Assembly (NCBI GenBank): GCA_029266295.1
Contig: JAQSXD010000046.1
Coordinates: 1-13,367 of the forward strand
Source of the DNA: Bacillota bacterium
Lineage (GTDB): Bacteria > Bacillota > Clostridia > Peptostreptococcales > Anaerovoracaceae
Direction of reading: 5' to 3'
Length of the DNA stretch: 13,367 nt
Notes under the pieces: model-generated
Told to the model about the DNA's origin: nothing
Databases searched by the model: none
What the model saw: the letters and a program-made list of their open reading frames with translations, nothing else
Made by a program: the position numbers and the translations under genes
Part shown: piece after piece, positions 1 to 5,899 of the stretch
How the letters are laid out: every line of letters begins with the position of its first letter
Position numbering within the stretch: the stretch's first letter is position 1

Positions 1-2
1 CC

Positions 3-929
3 CTGGTGGCCGCTCTCTACCAGTCCATCCGGGAAGAGGACGTAATCATGCATACCGGTGCCCAGGAAGCAATCTTTGATTACATGAACGTCCTGCTGGA
101 AAAGGGGGATCACGTAATCTCCATGTTTCCCGTTTATCAATCTCTCTATGAGGTGGCACATGCGGAAGGCTGCGAGGTTTCGCCCTGGGAGCTCAAGGCG
201 GGAGAGCAGGACTGGACCATTGACTTTGATGAACTGGAAGCATTGATTCGCCCCAATACGAAGTTGATTGCAGTCAACACCCCAAACAATCCCACAGGTT
301 ATACCTTCAGCGAAGCAGAGATGAAGCGGCTCTGCGCCATTGCTGAAAAACACGGCATTTACCTCTTTTCCGATGAGGTTTACCGTGGATTGGAGCTTGA
401 TGGGGTCAGCAGGCCCTGTGCCGCAGACTTGTATGACAAAGCCGCATCCCTTGGTGTCATGTCCAAGGCATATGGCCTGTCCGGACTTCGCGTAGGCTGG
501 GTTGCCACAAAAGATGCGGACATGATTGTCAAAATGAAGAAGTTCAAGCATTACATGAGCATCTGCAACAGTGCCCCCTCGGAAATCCTCTCCATCATCG
601 CCCTGAATCACGGAGATAAAATTCTGCAAAGAAATAAAGAGATTATCAAAGAGAACTTGGCCCTTGCCGACAGCTTCTTTGAAAAATACGACAGCCTTTT
701 CAGAAACTATCGCCCCATTTCCGGCCCCATCGCCTTTCACAAGATGGAAATTGACCGCCCCATTGAGGATTTCTGCGAGGCCCTGATCCGTAAGTCCGGA
801 GTTCTGCTGCTCCCGGCAAATATCTATGCCTATCCCGGCCCCTTTTTCCGAATGGGTTATGGACGAAAATCCTTCTCAGAAAGCCTGGATCGGTTCGAAC
901 AGTATCTCATTGCGGAAGGTCTGGTCTAA
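3..929 (+). CDS. Class I/II PLP-dependent aminotransferase (5' end outside the window)
   Basis: This is the C-terminal ~309 residues of a fold-type I aminotransferase; the reading frame is open to the window edge. Typical family members have about 380 residues, so roughly 70 N-terminal residues are missing. Visible landmarks, counted from the GTG at position 6, are an NNPTG motif (around 94-98), the cofactor-contacting Asp in SDEVY (around 123), the Schiff-base lysine in SKAYGLSGLRVGW (Lys154), and a C-terminal FRMGYGR with the arginine that usually binds the substrate carboxylate. The family transfers amino groups between amino acids and 2-oxoacids; the substrate cannot be read from sequence. 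The stop lies three bases before the next gene's ATG, so the two are very likely co-transcribed and translationally coupled. Family assignment is secure. The GTG at 6 is not the true start. Confidence 0.93.
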   Translation: MVAALYQSIREEDVIMHTGAQEAIFDYMNVLLEKGDHVISMFPVYQSLYEVAHAEGCEVSPWELKAGEQDWTIDFDELEALIRPNTKLIAVNTPNNPTGYTFSEAEMKRLCAIAEKHGIYLFSDEVYRGLELDGVSRPCAADLYDKAASLGVMSKAYGLSGLRVGWVATKDADMIVKMKKFKHYMSICNSAPSEILSIIALNHGDKILQRNKEIIKENLALADSFFEKYDSLFRNYRPISGPIAFHKMEIDRPIEDFCEALIRKSGVLLLPANIYAYPGPFFRMGYGRKSFSESLDRFEQYLIAEGLV

Positions 930-932
930 ACT

Positions 933-1922
933 ATGAAAACCTTACTGCTAAATCGAGACGAGGTGCAGCGTCTGCTCAACCCCCAGGAGGTCATCGCTGC
1001 CGTCGAATCTGCTTATATTGCATGTTCCGGCGGCCAAACGATCCAGCCACCCATTGTATCCATTGAGATACCGCAATACAGCGGCGAAATGGATGTGAAA
1101 GCCTCCTATTCCCGTAATACCGGGGTGATTTCCGTAAAATGTGCTTCCGGTTTTTACGAAAATCAGAAAAATAAAGGACTGTCAAACAGCATGAGTACGC
1201 TCCTGCTGTTTGACGGAACCACCGGCTTTCCACTCTGCATTCTGGATGCCAGTCTCATCACAGGCTGGCGTACCGGTGCTGCCGGGGCGATTTCGGCCAG
1301 GCTTCTTGCGCGGGCGAATTCCAAGACAGCGGCAATCATCGGTACCGGCGATCAGGCCAGAATGCAGCTTCGGGCGCTGAAAACCGTCATTGATCTTCAC
1401 GAGGTACGCCTTTGGGGCAGGTCTTCAGAACAGATGAACACTTACCGGGATGAAATGAGCCAGGAAATCGATTGTGATATCCTTTTGTGCCCCTCCCCGG
1501 AGGAGGCTGTTCGCAGAGCGGATATCATCGTAACGACAACCCCCTCATCACAGCCGATCATTCGGCAGGACTGGGTTTTTCCCGGAACCCATATCATTGC
1601 GGTCGGTGCGGACATGGAAGGCAAGCAAGAGCTTGATCCAATGTTATTCCAAGATGCCAGAATCGTTGTTGACAGCCTCTCTCAGTGCAAAATACGAGGC
1701 GAGATTCAGAATCCTCTCCGGCTTGGGATGATCGGGGAGGAGTGCATTCACGGTGAGATCGGACAGATCCTGCTGGGAGAAAAAAGCGGACGGGAAAAGG
1801 ATTCGGAAATCACAATTTTCGATTTGACCGGCATGGCGGTTCAGGATAACTTTACTGCTGTCAAAATATATCAGCGTGCCCTTGCACTGAAGCTCGGAAC
1901 GTATTATGATTTTCTTAAGTAA
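933..1922 (+). CDS. Ornithine cyclodeaminase / mu-crystallin family NAD(P)-dependent dehydrogenase
   Basis: The 329-residue protein has normal length for the OCD/mu-crystallin family. It shows the substrate-binding lysine region (SVKCAS, Lys69), the GWRTGAAGA stretch (Arg113), a Rossmann dinucleotide site IIGTGDQA (136-142), and the GADMEGKQELDP segment with the catalytic Asp (Asp227). Known members either cyclise ornithine to proline with loss of ammonia or act as ketimine/imine reductases and amino-acid dehydrogenases, and sequence alone does not separate these. The gene starts three bases after the aminotransferase stop. Its only ribosome site is a weak GGAAGG inside the upstream gene, so coupling is likely. 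Next to an aminotransferase, a role as reductase of a cyclic imine made by transamination is plausible, but this is inference. A 14-bp direct repeat spans its 3' end. Confidence 0.9.
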   Translation: MKTLLLNRDEVQRLLNPQEVIAAVESAYIACSGGQTIQPPIVSIEIPQYSGEMDVKASYSRNTGVISVKCASGFYENQKNKGLSNSMSTLLLFDGTTGFPLCILDASLITGWRTGAAGAISARLLARANSKTAAIIGTGDQARMQLRALKTVIDLHEVRLWGRSSEQMNTYRDEMSQEIDCDILLCPSPEEAVRRADIIVTTTPSSQPIIRQDWVFPGTHIIAVGADMEGKQELDPMLFQDARIVVDSLSQCKIRGEIQNPLRLGMIGEECIHGEIGQILLGEKSGREKDSEITIFDLTGMAVQDNFTAVKIYQRALALKLGTYYDFLK

Positions 1923-1936
1923 AACGTATTATGATT
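1898..1936. repeat. 14-bp direct repeat across the end of the OCD gene
   Basis: AACGTATTATGATT occurs at 1898-1911 and again at 1923-1936, a 25-bp period. The first copy is in the last codons of the OCD gene and the second just after its stop. The match is exact over 14 bases and ends abruptly on both sides. Origin by slippage is likely; a function is unproven. Confidence 0.7.
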
Positions 1937-1982
1937 CATAAGAGAACAGAGTGATACGAATCAATTCAGAGGGGTGGTTAAA

Positions 1983-2918
1983 ATGAAATTTTATATCGTT
2001 GACGCGTTTGCAGATACCTTGTTTGGAGGGAATCCTGCAGGCGTTGTGATTCTGGACGATGGCATGGATTTTCCTCATTCAGAGCAGATGAGAAAAACTG
2101 CCGCAGAGCTCCGCTATTCGGAGACAGCCTTCATTAAGCCCATGGGGAGCAATCAATTCCAAGTCAGATACTTCACACCGACCTCAGCGGTGGATCTATG
2201 CGGTCATGCTACCATCGGATCATTCGTTGCCCTTACGGATGCGGGACTCACCTCCCCAGGCACAGGCTGTATCTGCAGCACCCTTGCCGGGGAACTAAAC
2301 ATTCAGGTTTCAGAGGCCTCTATCCTCATGGATATGGGTGCGCCGGAAGTAATCGGAGAAATATCGGGCAGCGAGGAGCTAAAGGAACTATATGAAATCA
2401 TGGGGATTAGCTCAAGGAACCAGGGTCATATCCTGTCCGGAGGAAATATTCTGGCTGATGCAAATATCCTGTCCGAGGCAAAGACCGGTCGCCTCTTAAT
2501 TCCAGAGATCATATCGACTGGACTTCCGGATATCCTTCTCCCCGTTGAAAATGAGGCGGCGCTTTCAGCCATCGCTCCGGATTTTTCTGCCCTTTCACGC
2601 CTGTCGGAACGCTACGGCGTCGTTGGAGTTCACGCTTTTACAGTAAACTCGGAGGGCGGCGCGGTACACTGCAGAAACTTTGCACCCCTTTATGATATCG
2701 ATGAGGAAGCTGCAACGGGAACCTCAAATGGTGCCCTCACATACTACCTCTATAAAAACGGCCTGATCGCAGAGAATGCAGAGGTACGATTCATTCAAGG
2801 GGAAGCCATGGCGCGCCCTTCTGTCATCACAGGCAGATTGTCCGTAATGGATGGGTCTGTTAAAATCCAGGTTGGCGGAAGCGCTGTCATTTTGGTTCGG
2901 GGAACCATCGATCTATAA
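1983..2918 (+). CDS. PhzF family isomerase/epimerase-like protein
   Basis: The protein has 311 residues from the ATG at 1983, chosen because AGAGGGG (1968-1974) sits 8 bases upstream; a GTG at 1974 lies within that site and is unlikely. It has the PhzF signature: FYIVDAFADTLFGGNPAGVV at the N-terminus, the catalytic glutamate in RYSETAF (Glu47), RYFTPTSAVDLCGHAT (about 62-76), and in the second half ATGTSNGAL and QGEAMARPS. The fold is a two-domain relative of diaminopimelate epimerase and proline racemase. PhzF itself isomerises a dihydro-hydroxyanthranilate in phenazine synthesis, but no other phenazine genes are here and most clostridial homologues have no assigned substrate. The neighbours suggest an amino-acid or imino-acid intermediate. 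Family assignment is strong; the reaction is unknown. Confidence 0.92.
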   Translation: MKFYIVDAFADTLFGGNPAGVVILDDGMDFPHSEQMRKTAAELRYSETAFIKPMGSNQFQVRYFTPTSAVDLCGHATIGSFVALTDAGLTSPGTGCICSTLAGELNIQVSEASILMDMGAPEVIGEISGSEELKELYEIMGISSRNQGHILSGGNILADANILSEAKTGRLLIPEIISTGLPDILLPVENEAALSAIAPDFSALSRLSERYGVVGVHAFTVNSEGGAVHCRNFAPLYDIDEEAATGTSNGALTYYLYKNGLIAENAEVRFIQGEAMARPSVITGRLSVMDGSVKIQVGGSAVILVRGTIDL

Positions 2919-2922
2919 AAAC

Positions 2923-2940
2923 TAAGGAAGTGTTTCCTTA
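2923..2940. repeat. Inverted repeat upstream of the MocR-type gene
   Basis: TAAGGAA (2923-2929) and TTCCTTA (2934-2940) form a perfect 7-bp dyad with a 4-base spacer, in the 45-bp gap between the PhzF gene and the regulator. It could be an operator or a weak RNA hairpin. There is no T-run, so it is not a convincing terminator. Confidence 0.45.
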
Positions 2941-2963
2941 ACAGAAAGGTACGGAATACACAA

Positions 2964-4415
2964 GTGAAAAGGGAAGGCGGCCGGGTTTCCATTGACTGGA
3001 TTCCCGATAAAGGGAGCGAGCATCCCATATATCAACAGATCATCAACTATATCAGTGGGAAAATATCCTCCGGGGACTGGATCATCGGCAGCTTGCTGCC
3101 TTCCCAGCGCTTTCTCGCGGAGCGCTTTGGCGTGAACAGAAGCACAGTGGTCAGAGCGCTGGAAGAGTTGATTTCATACGGGATTTTAGAGGGGGAACCG
3201 GGCAGAGGCACCATCGTCAGAAGCAACACCTGGTCACTTCTGATGTCAACCGCTCCACCGGATTGGGGCAGCTATGTAAAATCCGGTGCGTTCCAAGAAA
3301 ACGTACCGACCATTCAAACCATCAACAAACTGGAGTTTAAAAAAGATATCATACGCCTTGGTACCGGCGAACTGTCTCCGGATCTTTTTCCCAGAGAATT
3401 GATGAGGGAACTGTTTCAACGGCTTTCCCAGAAGGTTCCTTCTCTGAACTACTTGGAGCCCCTTGGTCTTCCCGAGTTGCGGAAGGCTCTTTCCCAGCGG
3501 CTGAAAAAACAGGGGATCGATGCAGATCCATCCTGTATTCTGATTACATCCGGTTCACTACAGGCATTGCAGCTGATTTCGGTCTGTATTCTGAAGCCTG
3601 GTTCAGTGGTATACACAGAGGCCCCTTCCTATCTTAAATCCCTGCAGGTATTCCCTTCCGCAGGCATGAAGCTGGCAGGAGTCCCTATGGATCGAGAGGG
3701 ACTGCTATATTGGAATATCAAAGCGGAAGACGCGCTCCTTTATACAATCCCAACCTTTCACAATCCCACAGGAATCCTAATGTCCGAACGCCGCAGGCAG
3801 GAGCTCTTTCGCTTCTGCAGCAGCCGTCGCCTTCCCATGATTGAGGATGATGCCTACGGTGATCTATGGCTGGAAGAACGTCCCCCAAGATCATTGAAGA
3901 CCATGGATAAAAACGGAATGATTCTCTACCTCGGCACCATTTCAAAGACGCTGGCACCCGGACTTCGTATCGGTTGGCTGGTGGGGCCTCAATCCGTTGT
4001 TGAACGGCTGGGTGACGTGAAAATGCAAGTGGATTACGGCGCAAGCTCCCTCTCCCAGTGGGCCGTTACAGAACTTTTTAACAGCGGGCTTTATGATAAT
4101 TATCTGACAGGACTTCGCATTGAACTGAGAAAGCGCAGGGACCGATGCCTGCAGCTTTTGAACCAGTATATGTGTGGCCTCGCCAAGTGGGATATCCCCA
4201 GAGGCAGTTTCTATATCTGGCTCCGCCTAGTAGAACGAATTCAGGTGGACCAACTGTTTCAACTGATGCTAAAAGACAATATTCTGATCAATCCCGGAAA
4301 TGTCTATGACTTTGAAAAGAACCAGTCCATTCGACTCTCCTACGCTTATGCCGGTGAGAAAGAAATGGAAACCGGAATCAGGAAGCTTGCTGAAGTGATC
4401 AGAAGTCTAACCTAA
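2964..4415 (+). CDS. MocR/PdxR-type transcriptional regulator (GntR HTH fused to aminotransferase domain)
   Basis: The 483-residue protein has an N-terminal winged helix of the GntR family (about 20-85; PIYQQI, LLPSQRFLAERFGVNRSTV, EGEPGRGTIV) joined to a class I aminotransferase-like domain (about 130-480). The PLP-binding elements are intact: FHNPTG (266-271), EDDAYGD (Asp296), and TISKTLAPGLRIGW with the Schiff-base lysine (Lys328). Known MocR proteins (PdxR, GabR, TauR) use PLP or a PLP-amino-acid adduct to sense a metabolite, usually controlling adjacent genes. It lies downstream of and collinear with the amino-acid genes, so it probably regulates this cluster and itself. The start is uncertain: the GTG at 2964 has only a distant AAAGG. 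A 7-bp inverted repeat precedes it. A terminator overlaps the end. Confidence 0.92.
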   Translation: MKREGGRVSIDWIPDKGSEHPIYQQIINYISGKISSGDWIIGSLLPSQRFLAERFGVNRSTVVRALEELISYGILEGEPGRGTIVRSNTWSLLMSTAPPDWGSYVKSGAFQENVPTIQTINKLEFKKDIIRLGTGELSPDLFPRELMRELFQRLSQKVPSLNYLEPLGLPELRKALSQRLKKQGIDADPSCILITSGSLQALQLISVCILKPGSVVYTEAPSYLKSLQVFPSAGMKLAGVPMDREGLLYWNIKAEDALLYTIPTFHNPTGILMSERRRQELFRFCSSRRLPMIEDDAYGDLWLEERPPRSLKTMDKNGMILYLGTISKTLAPGLRIGWLVGPQSVVERLGDVKMQVDYGASSLSQWAVTELFNSGLYDNYLTGLRIELRKRRDRCLQLLNQYMCGLAKWDIPRGSFYIWLRLVERIQVDQLFQLMLKDNILINPGNVYDFEKNQSIRLSYAYAGEKEMETGIRKLAEVIRSLT

Positions 4416-4469
4416 ATAAAGCGGCCAGCGGGAAATGTTCAACACCCCAAAAGCTGGCCTTTATTTTTT
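4416..4469. terminator. Bidirectional Rho-independent terminator between convergent genes
   Basis: GGCCAGC (4423-4429) pairs with GCTGGCC (4453-4459). The stem extends through ATAAA/TTTAT (4416-4420 with 4460-4464) around a 2-base bulge, and is followed by six T on the plus strand (4464-4469). It begins one base after the regulator's stop and overlaps the end of the minus-strand zinc-ribbon gene. The minus direction also reads into a T-rich stretch, so it probably serves both. Confidence 0.8.
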
Positions 4470-4659
4470 ACACGTCGTTCAGTTTTGCCCCGCATTTGGG
4501 GCAGTAGTTCACATCAAGTTTAATACTTCTTAAAGTAACCTTCTGCTTCGGTCGATATGCGCAGAGAATCGAACTGATTGATTTCTCGTCAAATCCCACG
4601 AAGACCTGATCCGGATTTGAAAATTGCTCATCAATGCAGCCACAGCTGAATTTTTTCAT
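4468..4659 (-). CDS. Small zinc-ribbon-like protein, function unknown
   Basis: This 63-residue protein is read from the ATG at 4659. That start was chosen because AAGGGAG (complement of 4669-4675) lies about 9 bases upstream; the more distal ATG at 4689 would place the ribosome site inside the gene. Cysteines form a CGC near the N-terminus (Cys6, Cys8) and a CPKCG knuckle near the C-terminus (Cys53, Cys56), plus Cys33. This is the layout of a small metal-binding ribbon that probably holds zinc. No known family is recognised with certainty. Its promoter has a perfect TATAAT, with a -35 region covered by the hexamer array of the divergent microprotein gene, so the two may share a regulator. Confidence 0.75.
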   Translation of the reverse strand: MKKFSCGCIDEQFSNPDQVFVGFDEKSISSILCAYRPKQKVTLRSIKLDVNYCPKCGAKLNDV

Positions 4660-4737
4660 TTTGATCGCCTCCCTTACGTCCACTTTCATAGTTAGCGGAC
4701 AATATCTTCAACAAGTTATTATCTCCCAAGATTGTGC

Positions 4738-4743
4738 CATTAT
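4738..4743 (-). promoter_or_regulatory. -10 box of the zinc-ribbon gene promoter
   Basis: The minus strand reads TATAAT here, about 79 bases upstream of the ATG at 4659. At 17-bp spacing the -35 position (4761-4766) reads AGAACG, a poor match to TTGACA. The hexamer array 4746-4773 covers this position. This fits a promoter whose activity depends on, or is blocked by, a regulator bound to the array. Confidence 0.45.
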
Positions 4744-4745
4744 AC

Positions 4746-4786
4746 TTTACTGAGTCTTAACGTTCTCTTAACCGTACCACGATAGT
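4746..4786 (+). promoter_or_regulatory. Three-hexamer, 11-bp-period regulator site and promoter of the microprotein gene
   Basis: TTTACT (4746-4751), TTAACG (4757-4762) and TTAACC (4768-4773) are each separated by exactly 5 bp, giving a helical 11-bp period. GATAGT at 4781-4786 is a 4-of-6 match to a -10 box, 18 bp after the middle hexamer, which can act as -35. Such head-to-tail hexamers are known for PhoP (Pho box, TTAACA-like) in Bacillus and for OmpR-family response regulators in general. The same arrangement recurs at 5900-5940. Regulator identity is inferred. Confidence 0.55.
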
Positions 4787-4834
4787 TTTCTCCTGCCAGA
4801 AAGAGTACATTTTGTTTAGAAGGGAGATGTTATT

Positions 4835-4927
4835 ATGAGAAGAAGATACGGTTCTGAGATTCTGTTTGTCATAACAGCATCAGTAAGCATAATCTTGATT
4901 GCAGGCTGGATTCTTTACTATCAATAA
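4835..4927 (+). CDS. Single-span membrane microprotein (30 residues), unknown function
   Basis: ATG at 4835 is preceded by AGAAGGGAGATG (4819-4829) at good spacing. The frame encodes 30 residues ending at TAA 4925-4927. It begins MRRRYGSE, continues as an uninterrupted hydrophobic helix (LFVITASVSIILIAGWIL) and ends YYQ. The positive N-terminus followed by one span predicts insertion with the N-terminus inside. Size and form recall subunit-like or modulator peptides such as KdpF and CydX, but no family motif is recognised and no target complex is adjacent. A real gene is supported by the strong ribosome site, the upstream promoter array shared with the glycosyltransferase gene, and possible terminator-like structures downstream. 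Confidence 0.6.
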   Translation: MRRRYGSEILFVITASVSIILIAGWILYYQ

Positions 4928-4941
4928 GCGCCAAAGCAGTT

Positions 4942-5046
4942 GCGACACAAGTGTCTTTTATTTGCAAGGTGCAAGTCACTCGCTCCTGCCAGTGATGATT
5001 CGCCTATATTCGGCCGTTTCTCAGCACGAGTCATTTGTGTCGTTTT
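4942..5046 (+). repeat. 100-bp element with 11-bp terminal inverted repeats and a T-run
   Basis: CGACACAAGTG (4942-4952) and CATTTGTGTCG (5031-5041) are inverted repeats that pair along all 11 positions as RNA, with one G-U. TTTTTT follows directly (5042-5047 region). Inside, ACTCG/CGAGT, TCACT/AGTGA and TTGCA/TGCAA can form further short stems. It could be an RNA with a closing stem and intrinsic terminator, or a miniature inverted-repeat element. No recognised Rfam family signature was seen. Confidence 0.4.
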
Positions 5047-5105
5047 TTAATTGGACTTTTGTATCAACAGAAATCCGATGATCAGAATACACTCATCCCA
5101 TTGAA

Positions 5106-5131
5106 AAACCAATGCTATCAAGCATTGGTTT
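5106..5131 (-). terminator. Strong hairpin, probable terminator of the pspC-like gene
   Basis: AAACCAATGCT (5106-5116) and AGCATTGGTTT (5121-5131) form a perfect 11-bp stem with a 4-base loop. On the minus strand the stem runs into TTTTTC, a typical intrinsic terminator, about 150 bases beyond the pspC-like stop codon. On the plus strand it is followed by TTTCTTTG, so it may be weakly bidirectional. Confidence 0.6.
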
Positions 5132-5186
5132 CTTTGATTCACACTTATTTTCTTATCTTCATTTGCGGTTTAATTTCGCGCAAATC

Positions 5187-5210
5187 AAAAGGACATCTAT
5201 GTCTTTTTTT
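5187..5210 (+). terminator. Plus-strand terminator-like hairpin
   Basis: AAAAGGACA (5187-5195) pairs with TGTCTTTTT (5200-5208), nine pairs including one G-U with a TCTA loop, inside a run of seven T (5204-5210). It looks like an intrinsic terminator for transcription arriving from the microprotein side. The stem is short in G/C, so it may be weak. Confidence 0.45.
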
Positions 5211-5279
5211 GGTTTGCCGAAGTATGCCTTTCTGTCGTTTTCTCTCGAAGACTTCAACAAGTTGCCCTTGAGCGGTTGC

Positions 5280-5723
5280 TTATGATCTGTTTTTCCTGGA
5301 CAAAAAGAAGACGCCAAGACCGATCAGAAACACTGCCAAAAGCAGTTCATCTGGAATTTGAGGTACAAAATTCTTTAGCAGAACCGAACCGCCCAGCAAC
5401 AGAAAAATAATGCCGAGGACAATCGTACCGTTTCCTCTGGCTCTACCCGTCTGTGGATCGTAGTCCATGGGCCGGTAGTTTTCGGTATCACTGCCATCCC
5501 GTTCATAGTCTCTTGAGCCGTCCCGATACGAGGTGCCCGCATAATTTTCCGGCATGATGATCGCTGCAATAATATAAGCGATAAGTCCTGCTCCTCCCAT
5601 TAGGGTAAATACGACCCAAAGCAATCTAACAATAACGGAGTCTATGGCAAAATATTCGCCAATTCCTCCGCACACACCAGCCAGCACTTTGTCATTTGAA
5701 GATTTATACAGTTTTCTTTCCAT
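5280..5723 (-). CDS. PspC-domain membrane protein
   Basis: The 147-residue protein starts with a PspC domain (about 1-60): KLYKSSNDKVLAGVCGGIGEY, then IDSVIVRLLWVVFTLMGG and a hydrophobic helix ending at MPENY. A polar Arg/Asp/Tyr-rich linker (about 62-96) follows, then a C-terminal hydrophobic hairpin (about 98-143) ending SRKNRS. PspC domains occur in the phage-shock response and in LiaF-like and other cell-envelope stress proteins of Firmicutes, acting at the cytoplasmic membrane. No PspA or liaRS partner is in view, so the exact role is open. The start is supported by AAGGTGG (complement of 5732-5738) 8 bases upstream. It sits between two genes whose promoters share a hexamer array. Confidence 0.88.
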   Translation of the reverse strand: MERKLYKSSNDKVLAGVCGGIGEYFAIDSVIVRLLWVVFTLMGGAGLIAYIIAAIIMPENYAGTSYRDGSRDYERDGSDTENYRPMDYDPQTGRARGNGTIVLGIIFLLLGGSVLLKNFVPQIPDELLLAVFLIGLGVFFLSRKNRS

Positions 5724-5810
5724 TCTTTATCCCACCTTAATTGGTTATTATAATCTGCATGGAACCACCATCGTGTTTCCTTTTTAGTTTATAAATTGTA
5801 TTCTTCTTAT

Positions 5811-5839
5811 ATTATAAAAGGTATTCCAAATTGATACAA
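5811..5839 (-). promoter_or_regulatory. Sigma-A-like promoter of the pspC-like gene
   Basis: On the minus strand TTGTAT (5839-5834) is followed after exactly 17 bp by a perfect TATAAT (5816-5811), leaving a leader of about 80 bases before the ATG at 5723. Upstream, phased TTTTAA tracts (5851-5878) could act as an UP element or bend. A second TATAAT at 5752-5747 lacks a -35 and is less likely. Confidence 0.55.
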
Positions 5840-5850
5840 TCATGCAACCC

Positions 5851-5878
5851 TTAAAATAATATTAAAAAAAGATTAAAA
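5851..5878. repeat. Phased TTAAAA tracts, 11-bp period
   Basis: TTAAAA occurs at 5851-5856, 5862-5867 and 5873-5878, each separated by 5 bp. It lies between the pspC-like promoter and the glycosyltransferase promoter array, and is out of phase with the latter. It could be degenerate regulator hexamers, a curved A-tract or a UP element; low complexity makes chance possible. Confidence 0.4.
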
Positions 5879-5899
5879 TAATTTTTCTGGTTTCTATGT

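Larger units (their letters stand above)
4928..5279. other. Hairpin-rich intergenic region without a convincing gene
   Basis: About 350 bases between the microprotein gene and the end of the pspC-like gene. It holds four inverted repeats in series (4942-5041, 5106-5131, 5161-5185, 5187-5208). Longer frames here lack ribosome sites and have no recognisable protein character. It may hold a structured RNA, a small non-autonomous element, or simply terminators for the two flanking convergent transcripts. ATTTGCG (5161-5167) pairs with CGCAAAT (5179-5185). Confidence 0.5.

Noticed and set aside
2938..2943. Single TTAACA upstream of the MocR-type gene as another Pho-like site
   Set aside because: No partner hexamer at plus or minus 11 bp, so it lacks the repeat geometry of the other two sites.
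4934..5047. 37-codon minus-strand frame (starts MTRAEKRP) inside the inverted-repeat element
   Set aside because: It coincides with the palindromic element and lacks a ribosome site; more likely a by-product of the element than a gene.
4899..5081. 60-codon plus-strand frame overlapping the microprotein gene
   Set aside because: It starts inside the better-supported 30-residue gene in another frame, has no ribosome site and no recognisable features.
5035..5271. 78-codon plus-strand frame in the hairpin-rich intergenic region
   Set aside because: No ribosome site, Cys/Phe-rich low-quality composition, and it runs through several inverted repeats including a terminator-like hairpin.
4928..5279. 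Possible tmRNA, SRP RNA, RNase P RNA or known riboswitch
   Set aside because: The conserved cores of these RNAs were looked for and not found on either strand.
5199..5285. 28-residue frame starting MSFFGLPK after an AAAAGGA
   Set aside because: The putative ribosome site and ATG are within a terminator-like hairpin and the frame overlaps the end of the pspC-like gene; no sign of selection can be judged. Could be revisited with ribosome profiling.
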